From Acanthaster planci (Eukaryota; Echinodermata; Asteroidea; Valvatida; Acanthasteridae), in NCBI RefSeq assembly GCF_001949145.1, contig NW_019091574.1, positions 294,528 to 312,773 of the forward strand: a DNA stretch of 18,246 nt, written 5' to 3'. Of the stretch, positions 17,325 to 18,246 are shown piece by piece; position 1 is the first letter of the stretch; each line of letters starts with the position of its first letter. The position numbers and the translations under genes are program-made. The notes beneath the pieces were generated by a model. That model had not been told where the DNA came from, made no database searches, and saw only the letters and a list, made by a program, of their open reading frames with translations.

Positions 17325-17655
17325 TGTTGACGTCATCACGAGTGGATGTGATGTCAGTTATAAGAATTGCATTTCTTTAATGTCACATGACTTGTCACCA
17401 GATGAGGTAGAATCAAATCAGATCAATTTGGGTCTGAAACCCTTCCCTTTCCAGCCACACACAAAGTTTCAACCGCATCAGACATGTACTTTTCGAGGTA
17501 TAGTGGTTTGATGAGTTCCCCGTTAATGTCACGTGACTTGTCTCCTGATGACGTCATCATCACGAAATATGCTCAATATTTGCCTGAAGCGCTACCTCGT
17601 CTCCAGGATATAAGCAGGGTTTCAACCCAGCACTAACACCGACAGACTCATTCCG
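17325..17655 (+). repeat. Type 2 array units in tandem
   Basis: CTTTAATGTCACATGACTTG (17377-17396) and GTTAATGTCACGTGACTTG (17522-17540) are about 145 bp apart. Each is followed by a CRE region: decayed CAGATGAGG in the first, intact TGATGACGTCATCATCAC in the second. TTTCAACC words occur at about 17467 and 17620. TGACGTCA sites are at 17328-17335 and 17549-17556. Confidence 0.78.
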
Positions 17656-17844
17656 TTAAAAAAACTTAATGGCTTTTACCACTTTCAAACAAAAAGCTTG
17701 CTTCCGGTTTCAACCACATATTATATATCCTAGCACTTGCTGCAAACAGAATGTTGCGGAGGCCACGGTTAATTTTATATGGATTTTTATATATTTAACG
17801 AAATATTTAAATATTCAAAATTTAATAATAAATCATTGTCATCA

Positions 17845-18246
17845 TAGAATTATGGGAAAATATAAAATATTCAAAAATGAATATAAAATAAGGCAATGAC
17901 GTCATCGTGACGTCATACATTAACTATAAATCTTGCATCAGGGTCTTTGTTAGCTATTATTTTGCCATCGATCAAACATTGCAAGGTTACCAAAATTGTC
18001 CCTCAAAAATGTGTACAAAGGTAATGGGCAAAAAACCTGTTTGCAGAGACACTGCTCCTTTAAGTTCGTGTCACGTGATTTGCGCTTAAACTGAACAATT
18101 TTTATGAAATATTACTTCATATTTGGACTCTAAGGCATATTTCAAATAAAATAACAGAGCGTAAAGTACCCGATTTCTCCTTCGTTCTTATAGTTATCTT
18201 GCGCCGAAGTTAAAGACTCCTTGTTCACTTGTGTTAAGTAGAAAAA
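17845..18246 (+). repeat. Type 1 extended unit (copy F), truncated by the window end
   Basis: Paired TGACGTCA at 17897-17904 and 17908-17915, GGGTCTTTG at 17941-17949, CACGTG at 18072-18077, and AACAGAGCGTAAAGTACCCG near 18151. It supplies the uninterrupted version of the site where the 4.4-kb element entered copy C. Confidence 0.85.

Larger units (their letters stand above)
17300..18246. repeat. CRE/E-box modular repeat array, right segment, open at the window edge
   Basis: Begins with type 2 units (about 17325-17655), then an AT-rich linker, then extended type 1 copy F (17845-18246). The last bases, GTGTTAAGTAGAAAAA, match 15299-15315, where copy D begins, so the next unit almost certainly continues outside the window. 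Confidence 0.82.

Noticed and set aside
8111-18246. CRISPR-like interpretation of the regularly spaced repeats
   Set aside because: Units are 140-190 bp, degenerate throughout and in eukaryotic DNA. There are no short identical repeats with unique spacers.

Overview
This is animal nuclear DNA, not prokaryotic. There is no dense ORF packing, exon-like fragments are flanked by GT/AG splice signals, and repeats and relics of DNA transposons are abundant. Frequent ACATGTAC runs and TAGGCCTA-like hexamers are, in my experience, common in marine invertebrate genomes (echinoderms, hemichordates, molluscs, amphioxus). A marine invertebrate, perhaps a deuterostome, is my guess, and the sequence does not prove it. 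Almost every long ORF looks like chance, and only a few short exons can be argued for.

Layout. 1-3001 is unassigned intergenic or intronic DNA. 3002-3237 (minus) is the best coding exon, a SAM-domain-like segment with clean splice sites on both sides. 3749-4272 is a 524-bp foldback or MITE-like element. About 6278-6411 looks like a CpG-rich promoter (alternating GCGT tract, CACGTG box, YY1-like GCCGCCAT) leading into a short first coding exon with a very good start context and a splice donor. 7250-7860 holds two inverted repeats that could fold as RNA.

From about 8111 to the right edge the window is one degenerate modular repeat array. Its monomers (roughly 140-190 bp) carry CRE-like palindromes (TGACGTCA, often two exactly 11 bp apart) and CACGTG E-boxes, with recognisable phrases such as TCAGGGTCTTTG and GTGTACAAAGTCAATGGG. 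Two mobile elements split it. The first, 10916-15276 (4,361 bp), has 22-bp terminal inverted repeats and a TAA target duplication. The uninterrupted copy near 18210 shows the empty site. PIF/Harbinger is the best superfamily guess. The second, 16817-17295 (479 bp), has a TTAA duplication and imperfect terminal repeats, suggesting a piggyBac-like MITE.

The 4.4-kb insertion contains no transposase that I can recognise. It does carry a TATA box, a possible two-exon microprotein and a separate candidate exon, so it may be a non-autonomous element that has captured host sequence. These internal coding calls are weak. The most interesting object is the array itself, a dispersed or tandem repeat whose most conserved parts are bZIP- and bHLH-type binding palindromes.
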